A stretch of 64,000 bases of DNA from Paraburkholderia caballeronis. GTDB taxonomy: Bacteria; Pseudomonadota; Gammaproteobacteria; Burkholderiales; Burkholderiaceae. Under the pieces are notes generated by a model. That model was not told where the DNA came from and searched no databases. It was given only the letters and a program-made list of their open reading frames with translations. Made by a program: the position numbers and the translations under genes. Position 1 is the stretch's first letter; every line of letters begins with the position of its first letter. Of this stretch, positions 8,399-16,946 are shown piece after piece. Location of the stretch: NCBI RefSeq assembly GCF_900104845.1, contig NZ_FNSR01000002.1, positions 2,108,001 to 2,172,000 on the forward strand, given 5' to 3'.

Positions 8399-8565
8399 AT
8401 GCGTGGCGGCGATCTGTATAGTCGTCATGGGCGGCATCGATGACAGATGCCGTCCGAGAGTGGTGGAGTAGCCAGAAACGCCTGCGCCGGGGCCGGAAAT
8501 ACCGGCGCACCTTCCATTTCAGACCGATATTCGGATTGCAGAAGGATTTCGCAATTCCAGGTCCC
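8399..8565. other. Intergenic stretch with two perfect hairpins
   Basis: GGCATC and GATGCC pair around a seven-base loop near 8431-8449, and GCGCCGG (8484-8490) pairs with CCGGCGC (8502-8508) around an 11-base loop. The second lies 58 bases past the end of the minus-strand transporter gene and could serve as its terminator. The spacing of the two stems also allows a structured RNA. No ORF here is convincing. Confidence 0.4.
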
Positions 8566-9813
8566 TCAATGCTCGACGGCCGGCTCCGCTGCCGTATTCG
8601 CGCGCCGCGACGGCATGAAGTACCACACGGCGCCGGCCAGTTGCAGCGCAATCAGCGCCAGCCACACGACCTGATGCGCGGCGGCCGGATAGTGGCCGTC
8701 GACTGCGGGCCAGTGCGCGAGCGCCGCGCCGACCGCGACCTGCACCGCGAAGATGCCGACGAAGATCACGAGCGTGAACGTCGTATTCACGCGGCCGATC
8801 ATGCGCGGCGGAAAGTAGCCGGCGAGCACCGCATACGTGAGGATGCCGGTGCCGCCGAGTCCGCCGTATGCGGCCCACAGCAGCGGGGCGGGCAGCGGCG
8901 CGCGCATCGCGAGCAGCGTCTGCACGACGACGAACAGCATCATCGTGAACCCCGAGAACAGGTGCACGCTGACGCCGCGTCGCTCGAACACGCGCGCCAG
9001 CATGCCGAAGCCGATGTTGCCGACGATGAACGCGCCGCCAAGCACCGACACGAGCGACGCCGCACGCGAGATCGCATCGGGACGGCCCGCGAGCACCACG
9101 TCGCGCATGAACGCGCCGACCCACAGCGACTGCATCGCGTAGAACACGGCCTGCGTGAGCGACGAGAACGTCGCGGTCTTCCAGAACGCGCGGCTCCTCA
9201 GGATGTGCGCGGTGCCGCGAAACTGGTCGAGCACGCTCGCCTGATGGTGCGTATCGCGTGCGCGCGGCCCGCCGATCCAGATCAGCGCGGCGACGGCGGT
9301 GGTCAGCACCGCGATGCCGACGCTTATCGCGCGCCAGCTCGCGACCGACAGCAGCCAGGACAACGGCGCGCCGACCGCGACGCCACCGAGGCCGCCGATC
9401 GCCATTACGAGTCCGTTCACGAGCGTGAGCTGCGCGACGGGGAAGTATTGCGCGTTCGCCTTGAACGCGCCGGCGAGGCACACCGACACGCCGATGCCGA
9501 TCAGCAGCCGGCCCGCCATCATCGCGCCGAGGCTGTGCGCGAAGCCGAACAGCAGCGCGCCGGCCGCCGCGACGAGCATCACGCCCGCTGTCGCGCGGCG
9601 CGGGCCGAAGTGGTCGAGCAGCACGCCGCCGGGGATCTGTGCGCCGGCGAAGCCGAGAAAATAAAGGCTCGTCAGCGTGCCGAGATCGGTTGAGGTGAAG
9701 CCGAGTTCGCGCGTGAGGAACGGCGCGAAGCCGAGATTCACGCCGCGGAAAAGATAGGAAACGAAGTAGCCGAGCGCGAATACGGCGAACACGCGCAATC
9801 TGGTCGATGTCAT
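8566..9813 (-). CDS. Major facilitator superfamily transporter
   Basis: Inner-membrane carrier (415 aa) with 12 predicted helices. The loop 2-3 motif is GGVLLDHFGPRRAT near residues 62-75, close to the G-x-L-x-D-R-x-G-x-R-x consensus with His in place of one Arg. The N-terminus FAVFALGYFVSYLFRGVN resembles small organic-acid or nitrate-type carriers, but substrate cannot be read from sequence. It is divergent from a GcvA-like LysR gene 111 bases away, the usual arrangement for a regulator and its target. Confidence 0.88.
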   Translation of the reverse strand: MTSTRLRVFAVFALGYFVSYLFRGVNLGFAPFLTRELGFTSTDLGTLTSLYFLGFAGAQIPGGVLLDHFGPRRATAGVMLVAAAGALLFGFAHSLGAMMAGRLLIGIGVSVCLAGAFKANAQYFPVAQLTLVNGLVMAIGGLGGVAVGAPLSWLLSVASWRAISVGIAVLTTAVAALIWIGGPRARDTHHQASVLDQFRGTAHILRSRAFWKTATFSSLTQAVFYAMQSLWVGAFMRDVVLAGRPDAISRAASLVSVLGGAFIVGNIGFGMLARVFERRGVSVHLFSGFTMMLFVVVQTLLAMRAPLPAPLLWAAYGGLGGTGILTYAVLAGYFPPRMIGRVNTTFTLVIFVGIFAVQVAVGAALAHWPAVDGHYPAAAHQVVWLALIALQLAGAVWYFMPSRRANTAAEPAVEH

Positions 9814-9924
9814 GAGGCGGTTGGGCCGGAAGCGGGCCGGGTGACGGGTTCACGATTATTGGCGATCGGCGCGGCGGATGCCAGCGAGAGATTTCGCAGC
9901 CGATTGTGAGTAGAATTTGACGTC

Positions 9925-10806
9925 ATGTCCCGTTCGCTTCCTCCATTGCAGGCGCTGCGCGCGCTGGAAGCCGCTGCGCGCCATCGCAGTTTTTCCCGCG
10001 CCGCCGAAGAATTGCATTTGACGCACAGCGCGATCAGCCATCATCTGCGCGCGCTCGAATCCGAACTGGGCGTCGAGCTGTTCCGGCGCGCGGGCAGCCG
10101 GATGATGCCGACCGCCGCCGGCGCGCAACTGGCGGACCGCGTGCGCCGCAGCCTCGACGATCTGCGCAGCGCGCTCGATGCGACGCGGCCCGGCGAAAAC
10201 GGCGCCGTGCGGCTCGAACTGAGCGTGATGTCCGACTTCGCGTCCGCGTGGCTGATTCCGCGGCTCGGCGACTTCTACGATCGCCACCCGAACGTGGACC
10301 TGTCGCTGCGGATGCACGCCGATCCGCTGCCGCCCGATCCGTATCCGTACGACATCGGCATCTGGTACCGGCGAATCGAGGAGCGGGGCTTTCAGATCCG
10401 CAAGCTGCTCGACGACTGGGTGGTCGCCGTGTGCAGCCCGGCGCTGCTTGCCCGCCATCCCGGCGCGACGCTCGACGATCTGCCGGCCATGCCGCTGCTG
10501 CGCTTCGCGCGCCGCTCGTGGCGGGACTTCTTCGACGCGGCGGGGCTGGCCGGCGACGAGCCGGAGCGCGGGCCGATCTTCGACGACGCGGGGCTGCTGT
10601 TGCAGGCGACCGTCGCCGGCCAGGGCGTGGCGACCGCGCGGTTGCAGCTCGCCCGTGATTTCATCGAGCGCGGTGAACTTGTGCAACTGGGACAGGTACG
10701 GATTCCCGCGATGCTCGACTACTACTTCACATGGCGCGAAGGCCATCCGCGCGAGGCGGCCATTCTCCAGTTCTATCGGTGGGTGAAGGCGCAACTGGCT
10801 GCGTGA
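9925..10806 (+). CDS. LysR-family transcriptional regulator, GcvA-like
   Basis: DNA-binding regulator (293 aa). The winged helix-turn-helix lies at residues 5-63 (LPPLQALRALEAAARHRSFS, then AAEELHLTHSAISHHLRALE), with the SRA-to-LTHSAIS pattern of the GcvA/AmpR branch. The rest is the substrate-binding-like effector domain with VMSDFASAWLIPRLGDF and DIGIWY. It probably controls the divergent MFS gene. The ATG at 9925 has no strong ribosome site, but the helix-turn-helix position fixes the start. Confidence 0.92.
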   Translation: MSRSLPPLQALRALEAAARHRSFSRAAEELHLTHSAISHHLRALESELGVELFRRAGSRMMPTAAGAQLADRVRRSLDDLRSALDATRPGENGAVRLELSVMSDFASAWLIPRLGDFYDRHPNVDLSLRMHADPLPPDPYPYDIGIWYRRIEERGFQIRKLLDDWVVAVCSPALLARHPGATLDDLPAMPLLRFARRSWRDFFDAAGLAGDEPERGPIFDDAGLLLQATVAGQGVATARLQLARDFIERGELVQLGQVRIPAMLDYYFTWREGHPREAAILQFYRWVKAQLAA

Positions 10807-10940
10807 GCGCGGGATGAACCGGGTGCGGGCCGTATGCGTATCGGGCCGCCTGAGCCGCTTCCCTTCGCCTGTCCGCAATGCACGCATGATTGGCGGACGT
10901 CGTGCGCCCGATGCCGGTTGAATTCAAACTTTTGCGTGTT

Positions 10941-10970
10941 GCTGGGTGTTTCCCGGTGTTTCCTGGTGTT
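10941..10970. repeat. Three imperfect 10-base tandem repeats
   Basis: The units GCTGGGTGTT, TCCCGGTGTT and TCCTGGTGTT follow each other in register, sharing GGTGTT at the same phase. A fourth, weaker unit follows. The 10-base period places each copy on the same face of the helix, so a protein-binding array is possible; chance slippage is as likely. Confidence 0.45.
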
Positions 10971-11353
10971 GCCGGTTGCGTCTGCCGCGGCGTTTGCTGT
11001 GCCGTTGAAACGGCTGGTCGATCTGTTCATCCGCACGGTAGAGGAACTGACGCGGCACGCGCGTGCGTACAGTCTGAGCGTTCGGCGCGCGCAATACAGG
11101 CACAATGACGAACGCAATCGATCCGGATGTCTTCGGATAAGCCTGGTTATGCAATACGCCATACGCCACCCGTTCGTCGCTCGATGCCGGCTGCGTGCCG
11201 TTTCCGATTGGACACGCAACGCTTCTACGGTGCCGCGTCCGGGTCGCCGTCGTTTCAATTGGAGTATGTTTACCCCGGCCCTACGTTTCGGACCGCTGTG
11301 TGTCGAATCGCCGGCACGCCGGTCGTTGCCGCGTACGGGTGCATACGTCGAAG

Positions 11354-11381
11354 TTGCCTCGCAGATGGGATTTCTTATGTA
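11354..11381 (+). promoter_or_regulatory. Possible sigma-70 promoter for the BON-domain gene
   Basis: TTGCCT at 11354-11359 and TATGTA at 11376-11381 are separated by 16 bases and lie about 67 bases before the ATG. Both elements match the consensus at four of six positions. The gene itself has AGGAG upstream of its start. Confidence 0.3.
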
Positions 11382-11447
11382 GTTGGCTGGTGCAGGGAAA
11401 GGGTCCGCTTCAGGACGATCTAGATCGGTGACAACAGGAGAAACTGC

Positions 11448-11846
11448 ATGAAGGCAATCCAGGTACTCAAGCTGGCGGGCGGCGCAATCCTCGTCGCGGC
11501 TTCGCTTCAAGCCAACGCACAGACGACCGACCAGTCGACGGCGGCTCCGGCCGCGGCTGCCTCGCCGACCGACGCGGCGAGGCAGCAACTCCGGCAATCT
11601 CGTTCGGAATACCGCGCGAAGCGCGCGGCCAATCGCAGGCTTGAGCGCCAGGTGCGCACTGCGCTGGCCCGCGACGGACGGGTCAGCGTCTCGAACATCA
11701 CCGTTCGCGCGCGCGATGGCGCCGTGACGTTGCAAGGCTCGGTGCCGGAAGCGCCGCAGCTCGATCGCGCGACCCAGGCGGCGAAGGGCGTCGCCGGCGT
11801 GACGTCGGTGCGCAACGCGTTGACGATCCGCCCGGTCGGAAGCTGA
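11448..11846 (+). CDS. BON-domain periplasmic protein
   Basis: Secreted protein (132 aa) with a Sec signal (MKAIQVLKLAGGAILVAASL) cleaved after ANA near residue 24. A low-complexity Ala/Thr/Gln linker and an Arg-rich helix follow. Residues about 65-128 form a BON domain: VRTALARDGRVSVSNITV, then DGAVTLQGSVPEAPQLDRA and GVAGVTSVRNAL, the classic OsmY-like pattern. BON proteins bind phospholipid or help hold the envelope together under osmotic stress. Single BON copies like this are common in Burkholderiales. An intrinsic terminator follows at 11922. Confidence 0.88.
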   Translation: MKAIQVLKLAGGAILVAASLQANAQTTDQSTAAPAAAASPTDAARQQLRQSRSEYRAKRAANRRLERQVRTALARDGRVSVSNITVRARDGAVTLQGSVPEAPQLDRATQAAKGVAGVTSVRNALTIRPVGS

Positions 11847-11921
11847 GCGTTCGTATCGGCAACGGCCGGTCGCTCAGGCCTGCGCGGGTGTCGGCGCGGC
11901 CTGCGCGACCGGCTCGTGACG

Positions 11922-11953
11922 AAAGCCGCCTGTTATCGACGGGCGGCTTTTTC
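11922..11953 (+). terminator. Rho-independent terminator after the BON-domain gene
   Basis: AAAGCCGCC pairs with GGCGGCTTT around an 11-base loop and runs into TTTTTC. It lies between convergent genes, so it can also stop the minus-strand LysR transcript. Confidence 0.8.
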
Positions 11954-11994
11954 ATATCCGCAACTCTGGTGCAGTTCGGCTGCGACTCGCGATG

Positions 11995-12948
11995 CTATGC
12001 ATCGACGTACTGCATCTGCGGAGATTCGCCCATCAGCAGCGCGTGATTCGCGTCGGCGGCCGCGCGCAGATAGTCCCACAGCGACGTGATGCGCCGCAGC
12101 TTGCGCAAGTCCTCGCGGCTGCACAGCCAGAAACGCCGCGTGACGACCACTTCGTCCGGCAGGATCCGCACGAGCCGGGGATCGGGCTCGGCCATGAAGC
12201 ACGGCAGGATCGCGAGGGCGCTGCCTTGCAACGCCGCGTGATACTGCGCGATCACGCTGGTGCTGCACAGGCTCGCGGTCACGTTCGGCGCGGTGCGTTC
12301 CAGATAGAGCAGTTCATGGCTGAACGCGAGGTCGGCGACGTAGCTGAGGAATGCGTGATGGCGCAGGTCCGCGCTCGTGCGGATCGGCGGATGCTGCGCC
12401 AGATAGTCCGGCGTGCCGTACAGCCTGAGCCGGTAATCGCACAGTTTCGTGTACACGTACTGTCCGCGCTCGGGCCGCTCCAGCATGATCGCGAGGTCCG
12501 CTTCGCGCTTCGACAGGCTCACGAAATGCGGAACCGGCAGCAGGTCGATCGACATGTCCGGATGCCGGCCGGTGAACCGCGCGAGTTGCGGCGCGAGAAA
12601 AAAGCAGCCAAAACCCTCGGTCGAGCCGACCCGCACGTGGCCTGACAGCGACTGCGCGCCCGCCGCGAACTGCTCGCTCGCGGATTGCACCGTCGTTTCC
12701 ACCGAGTCCGCGTAGGCGAGCAGCCGCTGTCCCTCGGCGGTCAGCACGAAACCGCCCGAGCGCGACTTGTCGAACAGCACCGTGCCGAGCGAGGTTTCCA
12801 GTTCGCGCACGCGGCGCGCGACCGTCGTGTGATCGACGCCGAGCCGCCGCGCGGCGCCGCTCGCGCGCTGCGTGCGCGCGACTTCGAGGAAGTAGCGCAG
12901 GTCGTCCCAGTTCAGCGCTTCCTGTCTCCTGATTGTGTTTTTTTGCAT
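11995..12948 (-). CDS. LysR-family regulator, likely controller of the mms genes
   Basis: Regulator (317 aa) with the helix-turn-helix at residues 14-70: WDDLRYFLEVARTQRASGAA, then RRLGVDHTTVARRVRELE. The DHTTVARRV recognition helix is typical of a LysR branch found next to mmsA and other amino-acid catabolic genes. The effector domain follows, with VGSTEGFGCFFLAPQLARF. It is divergent from the MHS transporter-mmsA-mmsB unit with a 102-base spacer containing a clear dyad, so it most likely regulates that unit. Confidence 0.9.
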   Translation of the reverse strand: MQKNTIRRQEALNWDDLRYFLEVARTQRASGAARRLGVDHTTVARRVRELETSLGTVLFDKSRSGGFVLTAEGQRLLAYADSVETTVQSASEQFAAGAQSLSGHVRVGSTEGFGCFFLAPQLARFTGRHPDMSIDLLPVPHFVSLSKREADLAIMLERPERGQYVYTKLCDYRLRLYGTPDYLAQHPPIRTSADLRHHAFLSYVADLAFSHELLYLERTAPNVTASLCSTSVIAQYHAALQGSALAILPCFMAEPDPRLVRILPDEVVVTRRFWLCSREDLRKLRRITSLWDYLRAAADANHALLMGESPQMQYVDA

Positions 12949-12985
12949 ATCAGATGGGCTTTTTCGTGTCTAGGCCGTGGATATT

Positions 12986-13001
12986 CGAGTAACTATACTC
13001 G
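12986..13001. promoter_or_regulatory. Dyad operator candidate between LysR and the mms genes
   Basis: CGAGTA, a four-base spacer ACTA, and TACTCG form a perfect palindrome in the middle of the spacer between divergent genes. Its position, near where a promoter for 13051 would lie, fits a LysR site. Confidence 0.45.
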
Positions 13002-13050
13002 GTTGCAGACCGTCGCCAACGCGGTCGCACACAACAAGGATGGAGACAAC

Positions 13051-14364
13051 ATGCAGATGCAGTCCACCCCCGACGGGGCGGCGGTTGCCGTCCCACGCCC
13101 GCGGCGCGCGCGGGACTACCTGATCGCCGGCTGGGCCAGCATGGCCGGCACGACGATCGAGTGGTACGACTTTTTCCTTTACGGCACGGCCGCCGCGCTT
13201 ATTTTCAACAAGGTCTTTTTCCCGACGCTCGACCCGATCCTCGGCACGCTCGCCGCGTTCGCGACGTATGGCGTCGGCTTCGTCGGCCGGCCGATGGGCG
13301 GCATCGTGTTCGGCCACTTCGGCGACCGGATCGGCCGCAAGTCGATGCTGCTCGCGACGCTGCTGCTGATGGGCATTCCGAGCGTCGCGATCGGGCTGAT
13401 TCCGTCGTACCAGAGCATCGGCTACTGGGCGGCCGCGCTGCTCGTCGCGATGCGCTTCATGCAGGGGATGGCGGTCGGCGGCGAATGGGGCGGCGCGGTG
13501 CTGATGGCCGTCGAGCACGCGCCGCCGGGTACGAAGGGCTTCTTCGGCAGCCTGCCGCAGACGGGCGTCGGCTTCGGGCTGATCCTGTCGTCGATCGCGA
13601 TGGCGGCCGTCACGGCGCTCCCCGAGGCGGACCTGCTGTCGTGGGGCTGGCGCGTGCCGTTCCTCGCGAGCATCGTGCTGGTGCTGATCGGCTGGGTGAT
13701 CCGCGTGCGCGTGCCGGAGTCGCCGGACTTCGAGCGCGTGAAGGAGCGCGGCGAGCCGGTGAAGGCGCCGGTGCTCGAAGTGATGCGCCGCCAGCCGCGC
13801 GAACTGCTGCTGATAATCGGCGCGCGCACCGCGGAGAACACGTGGTTCTACCTCGTCGTCGCGTTCGCGCTCGCGTATGCGGCGAACCAGTTGAAGATTC
13901 CGAAGGCCGTGATCCTGCACGCGATCACCGCGGGCGCGGTGCTGTCGCTCGCGACGATGCCGTTCTGCGGCTGGCTGAGCGACCGGATCGGCCAGCGGCG
14001 TCTGTTTCTGATCGGGCTCGTTTTGATGTGCGCGTTCGTGTCGCCGTTCTTCACCATGCTCGAAACGCTGCATCCGGTTACCGTCTGGTGGGCAATGGTG
14101 CTCGGCGTCGGCGTCGTGTTTCCGATCCTGTACGCGCCGGAGTCCCAACTGTTCGCCGCGCAGTTTCCGGCGGAAATCCGCTACAGCGGCATCTCGATGT
14201 CCGTGCAGATCGCCGGCGTGCTCGGCGGCGGCGTCGCGCCGATGATCGCGACCGCGCTGCTCGCGGCCGGCGGCGGGCGTCCGCACTACGTCGTCGCGTA
14301 CATGATCGCGCTCGGCGTGATCGGCTTCGTCTGCACGCTGCTGATGCGCTCGCGCACCGACTGA
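13051..14364 (+). CDS. MFS transporter, metabolite:H+ symporter (MHS) family
   Basis: Inner-membrane carrier (437 aa) with 12 helices. MHS hallmarks are TTIEWYDFFLYG near residue 35, GRPMGGIVFGHFGDRIGRKSML after helix 3, and GEWGGAVLMAVEHAP between helices 5 and 6. The start at 13051 follows AAGGATGGAG; a longer frame upstream overlaps the divergent regulator and is rejected. MHS members such as ShiA, KgtP and ProP carry organic acids, so uptake of valine-pathway acids (for example 3-hydroxyisobutyrate or methylmalonate) is likely from its place ahead of mmsA and mmsB. Confidence 0.92.
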   Translation: MQMQSTPDGAAVAVPRPRRARDYLIAGWASMAGTTIEWYDFFLYGTAAALIFNKVFFPTLDPILGTLAAFATYGVGFVGRPMGGIVFGHFGDRIGRKSMLLATLLLMGIPSVAIGLIPSYQSIGYWAAALLVAMRFMQGMAVGGEWGGAVLMAVEHAPPGTKGFFGSLPQTGVGFGLILSSIAMAAVTALPEADLLSWGWRVPFLASIVLVLIGWVIRVRVPESPDFERVKERGEPVKAPVLEVMRRQPRELLLIIGARTAENTWFYLVVAFALAYAANQLKIPKAVILHAITAGAVLSLATMPFCGWLSDRIGQRRLFLIGLVLMCAFVSPFFTMLETLHPVTVWWAMVLGVGVVFPILYAPESQLFAAQFPAEIRYSGISMSVQIAGVLGGGVAPMIATALLAAGGGRPHYVVAYMIALGVIGFVCTLLMRSRTD

Positions 14365-14446
14365 CGCAGACCGTCGAGCGCCATCCGTTTCGTTATCGAA
14401 TCCGGCCGCCGGCCGGTTCCATTCAATCCGTGAAAGAGAGTCCAAC

Positions 14447-15973
14447 ATGAACGCAGTGACCCAGGCATCGAATGCCCACGCCCCGACCGTCAAGCTGCTG
14501 ATCGGCGGCGAGTTCGTCGAGTCGAAGACCGGGGAGTGGCGCGACATCGTCAATCCGGCCACGCAGGAAGTGCTCGCGCGCGTGCCGTTCGCGACCGCAG
14601 AAGAAGTGGACGCGGCGATTCAAAGCGCGCATGCCGCATTCGCGAGCTGGCGCAACACGCCGATCGGCGCGCGGCTGAGGATCATGCTGAAGTACCAGGC
14701 GCTGATCCGCGAGCACATGCCGCGCATCGCGAAGACGCTGACCGCCGAGCAGGGCAAGACGCTGCCCGATGCGGAAGGCGACATCTTCCGCGGCCTCGAA
14801 GTGGTCGAGCACGCGTGCTCGATCGGTACGCTGCAACAGGGCGGCTTCGCGGAGAACGTCGCGGGCGGCGTCGATACGTACACGCTGCAGCAGCCGATCG
14901 GCGTCTGCGCGGGCATCACGCCGTTCAACTTCCCGGCGATGATCCCGCTGTGGATGTTTCCGATGGCGATCGTCTGCGGCAATACTTTCGTATTGAAGCC
15001 GTCCGAGCAGGACCCGCTGTCGACGATGCAGCTGGTCGAACTCGCGCTTCAGGCCGGCATTCCGGCGGGCGTGCTGAACGTCGTGCACGGCGGCAAGGAA
15101 GTCGTGGACGCGCTGTGCACGCACGAGCATGTGAAGGCGATTTCGTTCGTCGGCTCGACGGCGGTCGGCACGCACGTGTACCGGCTCGGCAGCGAGCACG
15201 GCAAGCGCGTGCAGTCGATGATGGGCGCGAAGAACCACGCGGTCGTGCTGCCGGACGCGAACCGCGAGCAGACGGTCAACGCGCTCGTCGGCGCGGGTTT
15301 CGGCGCGGCCGGGCAACGCTGCATGGCGACGTCGGTGGTCGTGCTGGTGGGCGCCGCGCAGCAGTGGCTGCCGGAGCTGGTCGAGAAGGCGAGGGCGCTG
15401 AAGGTCAACGCCGGGCACGAGCCGGGCACCGACATCGGGCCGGTCGTGTCGCGCGCGGCGAAGCAGCGTATTCTCGGGCTGATCGACTCGGGCGTGAAGC
15501 AGGGCGCGACGCTCGCGCTCGACGGCCGCGACGTGAGCGTGAAGGGCTACGAGCAGGGCAACTTCATCGGCCCGACGGTGTTCACCGACGTGACGACCAG
15601 CATGGACATCTATCGCAACGAGATCTTCGGGCCGGTGCTCGTCGTGCTGACCGCGGCGACGCTCGACGAAGCGATCGCGATCGTCAACGCGAATCCGTTC
15701 GGCAACGGCGTCGGCCTGTTCACGCAGAGCGGCGCGGCGGCGCGTAAATTCCAGAGCGAAATCGACGTCGGCCAGGTCGGCATCAATATTCCGATTCCGG
15801 TGCCGGTGCCTTATTTCAGCTTCACCGGCTCGCGCGGCTCGAAGCTCGGCGACCTCGGCCCGTACGGCAAGCAGGTCGTGCAGTTCTACACGCAGACCAA
15901 AACGGTGACCGCGCGCTGGTTCGACGACGCGACCGTCAACGACGGCGTGAACACGACGATCAGCCTGCGCTGA
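14447..15973 (+). CDS. mmsA: CoA-acylating methylmalonate-semialdehyde dehydrogenase
   Basis: NAD-dependent aldehyde dehydrogenase (508 aa) that converts methylmalonate semialdehyde to propionyl-CoA plus CO2, the last step of valine and myo-inositol breakdown. The catalytic cysteine is in GQRCMATSV, with the MmsA-specific ITPFNFPAMIPLWMFP and KPSEQDPLS segments for NAD binding and SFVGSTAVGTHVY next to it. MmsA lacks the general-base Glu of ordinary aldehyde dehydrogenases, as here (MMGAKNHAVVLPDA). AAAGAGAG precedes the ATG. It is followed 35 bases later by mmsB. Confidence 0.96.
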   Translation: MNAVTQASNAHAPTVKLLIGGEFVESKTGEWRDIVNPATQEVLARVPFATAEEVDAAIQSAHAAFASWRNTPIGARLRIMLKYQALIREHMPRIAKTLTAEQGKTLPDAEGDIFRGLEVVEHACSIGTLQQGGFAENVAGGVDTYTLQQPIGVCAGITPFNFPAMIPLWMFPMAIVCGNTFVLKPSEQDPLSTMQLVELALQAGIPAGVLNVVHGGKEVVDALCTHEHVKAISFVGSTAVGTHVYRLGSEHGKRVQSMMGAKNHAVVLPDANREQTVNALVGAGFGAAGQRCMATSVVVLVGAAQQWLPELVEKARALKVNAGHEPGTDIGPVVSRAAKQRILGLIDSGVKQGATLALDGRDVSVKGYEQGNFIGPTVFTDVTTSMDIYRNEIFGPVLVVLTAATLDEAIAIVNANPFGNGVGLFTQSGAAARKFQSEIDVGQVGINIPIPVPVPYFSFTGSRGSKLGDLGPYGKQVVQFYTQTKTVTARWFDDATVNDGVNTTISLR

Positions 15974-16008
15974 GCGGTTCGTCGTCGCTTGATAACGGAG
16001 GAGACAAC

Positions 16009-16896
16009 ATGAAAATCGGATTCGTCGGACTCGGCAACATGGGTGCGCCGATGGCGCTGAACCTGCTGAAAGCGGGGCATGCGGTAGCGGTATTCGACCT
16101 GAACGCGGCGGCCGTGCAGACGCTCGTCGCGGCCGGCGCGCGCGCGGCCGCGTCGCCGAAGGCCGCCGCGAGCGACGCCGAATGCGTGATGACGATGCTG
16201 CCCGCGGCCGCGCACGTGCGCACCGTGCTGACGTCGGAGGACGGCGTGCTCGCGGGCATCGCGAGCGGCGTGACGATCGTCGATTCGAGCACGATCGACC
16301 CGGCGAGCGTGAAGGAGTTTGCGGCGCTCGCCGCCGCGCGCGGCAATGCGTTCGTCGATGCGCCGGTGTCCGGCGGCACGGGCGGCGCGGCGGCCGGCAC
16401 GCTGACCTTCATGGTCGGCGGCAGCGCCGCGCAGTACGAGCAGGTGAGGCCGGTGCTGGCCGCGATGGGCAAGAACATCGTTCATTGCGGCGACACCGGC
16501 ACGGGGCAGGTCGCGAAGATCTGCAACAACCTCGTGCTCGGCGTCACGATGGCGGGCGTCGCGGAAGCGATGGCGCTCGGCGCGGCGCTCGGCATCGACC
16601 CGAAGGTGCTCGGCGGCATCATGAACACGTCGACCGGACGCAGTTGGAGTTCGGATACGTACAACCCGTTTCCGGGCGTGATCGAAACCGCGCCTGCGTC
16701 GCGCGGTTATACGGGCGGCTTCGGCACCGACCTGATGCTGAAGGACCTCGGCCTCGCGACCGATGCCGCGAAGAGCGTGCGGCAGCCCGCGTTCATGGGC
16801 GCGCTCGCGCAGCAGTTGTACCAGGCGATGAGCAGCCGCGGCGACGGCAAGCTCGATTTTTCCGCGGTGATCAAGCTGTATCGCGCGAAGGACTAG
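16009..16896 (+). CDS. mmsB: 3-hydroxyisobutyrate dehydrogenase
   Basis: NAD-dependent beta-hydroxyacid dehydrogenase (295 aa) that oxidises 3-hydroxyisobutyrate to methylmalonate semialdehyde, the substrate of the neighbouring mmsA product. The dinucleotide fold starts GFVGLGNMGAPMALNLLKAG, the substrate signature is DAPVSGGTGGAAAGTLTFMVGG at about residue 119, and the catalytic Lys is in GTGQVAKICNN. GGAGGAGA-like sequence precedes the ATG. A long hairpin just after the stop separates it from the convergent synthase gene. Confidence 0.96.
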   Translation: MKIGFVGLGNMGAPMALNLLKAGHAVAVFDLNAAAVQTLVAAGARAAASPKAAASDAECVMTMLPAAAHVRTVLTSEDGVLAGIASGVTIVDSSTIDPASVKEFAALAAARGNAFVDAPVSGGTGGAAAGTLTFMVGGSAAQYEQVRPVLAAMGKNIVHCGDTGTGQVAKICNNLVLGVTMAGVAEAMALGAALGIDPKVLGGIMNTSTGRSWSSDTYNPFPGVIETAPASRGYTGGFGTDLMLKDLGLATDAAKSVRQPAFMGALAQQLYQAMSSRGDGKLDFSAVIKLYRAKD

Positions 16897-16905
16897 CCGC
16901 ACGAT

Positions 16906-16932
16906 GCGCGGGACGTTCGCTGCGTCCCGCGC
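16906..16932. terminator. Bidirectional hairpin between mmsB and the synthase gene
   Basis: GCGCGGGACG pairs perfectly with CGTCCCGCGC around a seven-base loop. It starts nine bases after the mmsB stop and ends 14 bases before the convergent gene's stop. No T-run follows, so it may work with Rho or only protect 3' ends. Confidence 0.55.
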
Positions 16933-16946
16933 GTGCCGGCTGCGAC

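Larger units (their letters stand above)
10807..11447. other. 641-base intergenic region
   Basis: No gene is supported here: the frames that are open are Arg/Ser-rich and unlike the neighbouring codon use. The stretch is less GC-rich than the coding DNA around it. It contains three 10-base tandem units at 10941-10970, one partial motif TTTCCGATTGG near 11202, and the probable promoter of the BON-domain gene at its right end. Confidence 0.5.

Noticed and set aside
8471..8490. Cobalamin-riboswitch-like B12 box
   Set aside because: AGCCAG and CCTGC match in part, but the rest of the riboswitch core is missing and no target gene follows on that strand.
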